A stretch of 7,149 nucleotides of DNA from Sediminibacterium sp. (lineage in GTDB: Bacteria; Bacteroidota; Bacteroidia; Chitinophagales; Chitinophagaceae): positions 1 through 7,149 of the forward strand of contig JAURIP010000078.1 of assembly GCA_030832695.1 (NCBI GenBank). Direction: 5' to 3'. Positions within the stretch are counted from its first letter, which is position 1; every line of letters begins with the position of its first letter. The position numbers and the translations under genes are program-made. A model generated the notes under the pieces. That model searched no databases. It saw nothing but the letters and a program-made list of their open reading frames with translations, and was not told the DNA's origin. This document shows positions 5,771 to 7,149 of the stretch, in pieces.

Positions 5771-6538
5771 ATGGACACCCTTTCTGTCGCTATAATCACA
5801 TACAATGAAGAAAAGCATATTAGTAAATGTTTAGATAGTATCACAGCTGTTGCTGATGAAATAATTATAGTAGATTCATACTCGAATGATTCTACTATGG
5901 ATATTTGCAACAAGTATCCGACTAAGATTATTCAAAATAAATTTAGTGATTTTTCTAGTCAAAGAAATTTGGCTATGTCTTTAGCCACAAAGTCATATTT
6001 ATTATTCATAGATGCAGACGAAGTAATTAGTGATGAGCTTGCTACTAAAATCGCTGCATTAAAAAAGGAAGGCTTTGTAAAGGATGTTTATACCATCAAT
6101 AGACTTACTAGGTTTTGTGGAAAATGGATTAAACATGGTATGTGGTATCCTGATAAAATACAAAGGATTGTAAAGCATGGGGTGGCTAGTTGGACAGGGG
6201 AAGTTCATGAGAAACTATTTTTTTTTAAACCACCCAGCAAAGGCTTTATAAAAGGACATTTACTACATTATAGTTACGATTCTGTTGGACAATTAGTTGA
6301 AAAGCTGGAAAAATATACGAATATTCAGTCAGCACAAATGTTTAAAGAAAAGAAGCAAGCAACTTGGATCAAAATTTATATCAATCCTGTATGGGCTTTT
6401 TTCAGTGGATATTTTTTAAAGTTAGGATTTCTTGATGGTTGGCAAGGAATCATCATTCAATATTCCATAGCTTTTCAAACTAAGAGAAAGTATATAAAAT
6501 TAAAAAAATTATATCTTGGTCAAAAAGGTAATATTTAA
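5771..6538 (+). CDS. GT2 glycosyltransferase, WaaE/KdtX-like (LPS-core glucosyltransferase type)
   Basis: This 255-residue family 2 glycosyltransferase is of the kind grouped with WaaE/KdtX beta-1,4-glucosyltransferases of the LPS core. The GT-A motifs are complete: 'VAIITYNEE' at 6-14, 'IIIVDSYSNDST' at 31-42, the SSQRN at 62-66 typical of this group, metal-binding IDADE at 80-84, 'RLTRFCGKWIKHGMWYPD' at 111-128, 'WTGEVHEK' at 141-148 and 'LLHYSY' at 164-169. A hydrophobic stretch at about 203-222 (NPVWAFFSGYFLKLGF) followed by a basic tail suggests peripheral membrane attachment near lipid-linked acceptors, as in other members. It is the last gene of the operon and runs towards the small minus-strand gene, with only 12 bases between the two stops. 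The general enzyme class is clear, while the exact sugar and linkage are inferred only from family resemblance. Confidence 0.87.
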   Translation: MDTLSVAIITYNEEKHISKCLDSITAVADEIIIVDSYSNDSTMDICNKYPTKIIQNKFSDFSSQRNLAMSLATKSYLLFIDADEVISDELATKIAALKKEGFVKDVYTINRLTRFCGKWIKHGMWYPDKIQRIVKHGVASWTGEVHEKLFFFKPPSKGFIKGHLLHYSYDSVGQLVEKLEKYTNIQSAQMFKEKKQATWIKIYINPVWAFFSGYFLKLGFLDGWQGIIIQYSIAFQTKRKYIKLKKLYLGQKGNI

Positions 6539-6550
6539 CTTGATTTTCAA

Positions 6551-6754
6551 CTAGCTTTTTTCATTTTTCCACCATCTATAAGCGACATAACTCATGATGC
6601 CAAATGGCATTGCAGCAAGGTATAGAATACCAACATTAAATCCTTTTCCAGCTTCTTCACCAATCTGCGCAGCTGTTTTAGTGCAGATGGAACATTGTGC
6701 TTTTCCAGCTAAGACAATCAGTTGAAATACAAATAATAAGTAAATGCTTTTCAT
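6551..6754 (-). CDS. Small exported/membrane protein with CSIC motif, unknown function
   Basis: This is a 67-residue protein I cannot name. Residues 1-19 form a signal-peptide-like segment (MKSIYLLFVFQLIVLAGKA, possible cleavage after Ala19). The mature part begins QCSICTKTAAQIGEE, with Cys21 and Cys24 in a CxxC arrangement. A second hydrophobic helix covers about 41-58 and ends in the basic/aromatic 'YRWWKNEKS'. The likely layout is a periplasmic cysteine-bearing loop followed by one transmembrane helix with a short cytoplasmic tail. I recall similar short 'CSxCTKTA' proteins as uncharacterised in Bacteroidota, but cannot verify that here. The CxxC could bind a metal or heme or act in thiol exchange; Cys21 could alternatively be tested as a lipidation site, though the preceding GKAQ is a poor lipobox. 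The coherent signal peptide plus helix argues for a real gene. It appears to have its own promoter just downstream of the bTHX terminator. Confidence 0.72.
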   Translation of the reverse strand: MKSIYLLFVFQLIVLAGKAQCSICTKTAAQIGEEAGKGFNVGILYLAAMPFGIMSYVAYRWWKNEKS

Positions 6755-6758
6755 ATTG

Positions 6759-6766
6759 CAAAAATA
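6759..6766 (-). promoter_or_regulatory. Candidate -7 promoter element for the 67-residue protein gene
   Basis: The minus strand reads TATTTTTG, a full TAnnTTTG match, only 4 bases before the ATG of the CSIC-protein gene and 5 bases after the U-tract of the bTHX terminator. If real, transcription would start at or next to the ATG, giving a leaderless or nearly leaderless mRNA. No -33 TTG is evident, because that position falls in the terminator hairpin. Confidence 0.35.
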
Positions 6767-6770
6767 GGCA

Positions 6771-6793
6771 TAAAAAACCCCGAATAATCGGGG
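6771..6793 (-). terminator. Intrinsic terminator of the bTHX gene
   Basis: On the minus strand a 6-bp GC-rich stem CCCCGA / TCGGGG (6788-6793 with 6778-6783) encloses a 4-base loop and is followed at once by six T (6772-6777). It lies 20 bases past the bTHX stop. On the plus strand the T-run is not adjacent to the stem, so it should act mainly on leftward transcription. Confidence 0.85.
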
Positions 6794-6813
6794 GAATCTA
6801 TTTTTTAAAAAAA

Positions 6814-6930
6814 TTAAGCTTTTGCCTTTTGAGCAGCTGTCTTAATAGTTCTTGTTTTGTGTGGTCTGCTTTTGCCAAAAGAACCTAAAAAGCGCTTTCC
6901 TTTTGCTGTTTTTTTATCTCCTCTACCCAT
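6814..6930 (-). CDS. Ribosomal protein bTHX (30S protein THX family), 38 aa
   Basis: This is a very small gene. The product begins MGRGDKKTAKGKRFLGSFGK, the characteristic 'MG(K/R)GDKKt.kGK....GS(Y/F)G..R' signature of the THX family, and ends in a Lys/Ala tail. In Thermus, THX is a basic peptide bound in the head of the 30S subunit, filling a cavity between rRNA elements; the same role is inferred here. The composition (13 Lys/Arg of 38 residues by count) fits rRNA binding. The start is fixed by the family N-terminus. It has its own -7-like promoter box in the HU terminator's U-tract, a leader of roughly 27 bases without a Shine-Dalgarno, and a strong terminator after the stop, so it is probably monocistronic. 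Confidence 0.92.
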   Translation of the reverse strand: MGRGDKKTAKGKRFLGSFGKSRPHKTRTIKTAAQKAKA

Positions 6931-6962
6931 GATATTGTAATTTTTAAATTGTGATTGTAGCA

Positions 6963-6970
6963 CAAATATA
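6963..6970 (-). promoter_or_regulatory. Candidate -7 promoter element for the bTHX gene
   Basis: The minus strand reads TATATTTG, a full TAnnTTTG match, 32 bases before the bTHX ATG, which predicts a leader of about 27 bases. Its first T is the last base before the HU-terminator T-run ends, so terminator and promoter share sequence. The -33 region would lie in the terminator hairpin and contains no clear TTG. Confidence 0.5.
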
Positions 6971-7007
6971 AAAAAACCCTCTGAATAAATGATTATCCGA
7001 GGGTTTT
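6970..7007 (-). terminator. Intrinsic terminator of the HU gene (possibly bidirectional)
   Basis: A 9-bp stem AAAACCCTC / GAGGGTTTT (6973-6981 with 6999-7007) is followed on the minus strand by a run of seven T (6970-6976). The inner GGATAA / TTATTC bases can extend the stem past a bulged A. It begins 19 bases after the HU stop. The other strand also has TTTT after the stem, so some plus-strand termination is possible. Confidence 0.88.
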
Positions 7008-7026
7008 AATTCAAATAAATTTGAAA

Positions 7027-7149
7027 TTACAACTTGCCGCTCAATTCTTTACCAGCCTTGAAACGTGCAACTTTCTTTGCTTTAATCTTAATAGTCTCAC
7101 CTGTTTGTGGGTTACGACCAGTTCTTGCAGCACGCTTAGATACTGAGAA
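7027..7149 (-). CDS. HU-family DNA-binding protein (C-terminal 40 residues, cut by window edge)
   Basis: The visible part reads [20 protein letters not shown] and continues to a KELSGKL end. It carries the DNABII beta-ribbon arm, with the [10 protein letters not shown] stretch holding the conserved arm-tip Pro that inserts into the DNA minor groove, then the '[16 protein letters not shown]' strand and C-terminal helix. HU dimers bend and compact DNA in the nucleoid. About 50 N-terminal residues are expected beyond the window edge. The gene is in frame to the last base and ends with TAA followed by a strong terminator. HU, IHF and HU-like paralogues are common in Bacteroidota; the short canonical C-terminus points to an ordinary 90-residue HU rather than the longer, tailed paralogues. 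Confidence 0.95.
   Translation of the reverse strand, partial: FSVSKRAARTGRNPQTGETIKIKAKKVARFKAGKELSGKL

Noticed and set aside
6540..6561. Possible terminator between the convergent genes (TTGA-TTT-TCAA then a T-run)
   Set aside because: The stem is only 4 bp and AT-rich, and five bases separate it from the T-run; too weak to call, although some termination signal is expected here.
6697..6888. Plus-strand open frame of 63 codons
   Set aside because: It runs through the bTHX terminator hairpin and is antisense to two better-supported small genes.
6938..6966. Short inverted repeat TTGTG...CACAA in the bTHX leader
   Set aside because: Five-base arms in AT-rich DNA are expected by chance and do not form a convincing riboswitch or attenuator.

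Overview
The window looks like a piece of a Bacteroidota chromosome, probably from the Chitinophagia/Sphingobacteriia side of the phylum (the phylum is well supported, the family is a guess). The reasons are: gene starts without Shine-Dalgarno sequences but with A/T-rich leaders; several start-proximal matches to the Bacteroidota -7 promoter element TAnnTTTG; a coaX / outer-membrane protein / lptC gene string; a bTHX ribosomal protein gene; and AT-rich DNA.

Left block (1-2846, all minus strand, transcribed right to left): a type III pantothenate kinase (coaX), a signal-peptide-bearing outer-membrane beta-barrel protein, an LptC-like lipoprotein of the LPS export machine, and the N-terminal end of an aldo/keto reductase cut off by the window edge. 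coaX and the barrel gene overlap by 26 bases, the barrel gene and lptC by 8, and lptC is 10 bases from the reductase, so this reads as one operon joining CoA biosynthesis to cell-envelope assembly. The CoaX protein has Cys and Asn where the family normally has the two Asp of its DxGTxxTxD motif.

Middle block (2951-6538, plus strand): four tightly packed genes, all in the same reading frame and separated by 0, 9 and 0 bases: a GT2-like glycosyltransferase, a shortened MeaB/ArgK-type GTPase, a multi-pass GT87/DUF2029-like glycosyltransferase, and a WaaE/KdtX-like GT2 glycosyltransferase. This is a small glycan-assembly operon with an unexpected P-loop GTPase in it. The GTPase keeps its nucleotide-binding motifs but lacks the C-terminal dimerisation arm of the usual methylmalonyl-CoA-mutase chaperones, and no mutase gene is visible. 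It is the most unusual item here. A 104-bp divergent intergenic region separates this operon from coaX and carries a 14-bp palindrome beside a -7-like box.

Right block (6551-7149, minus strand): a 67-residue secreted or membrane protein with a CxxC motif, a 38-residue bTHX ribosomal protein, and the C-terminal 40 residues of an HU-family DNA-binding protein. HU and bTHX are each followed by a clear intrinsic terminator, and the next gene's -7-like promoter box sits directly behind (in one case inside) the terminator's U-tract. No tRNA, rRNA, insertion sequence, CRISPR array or riboswitch was seen.
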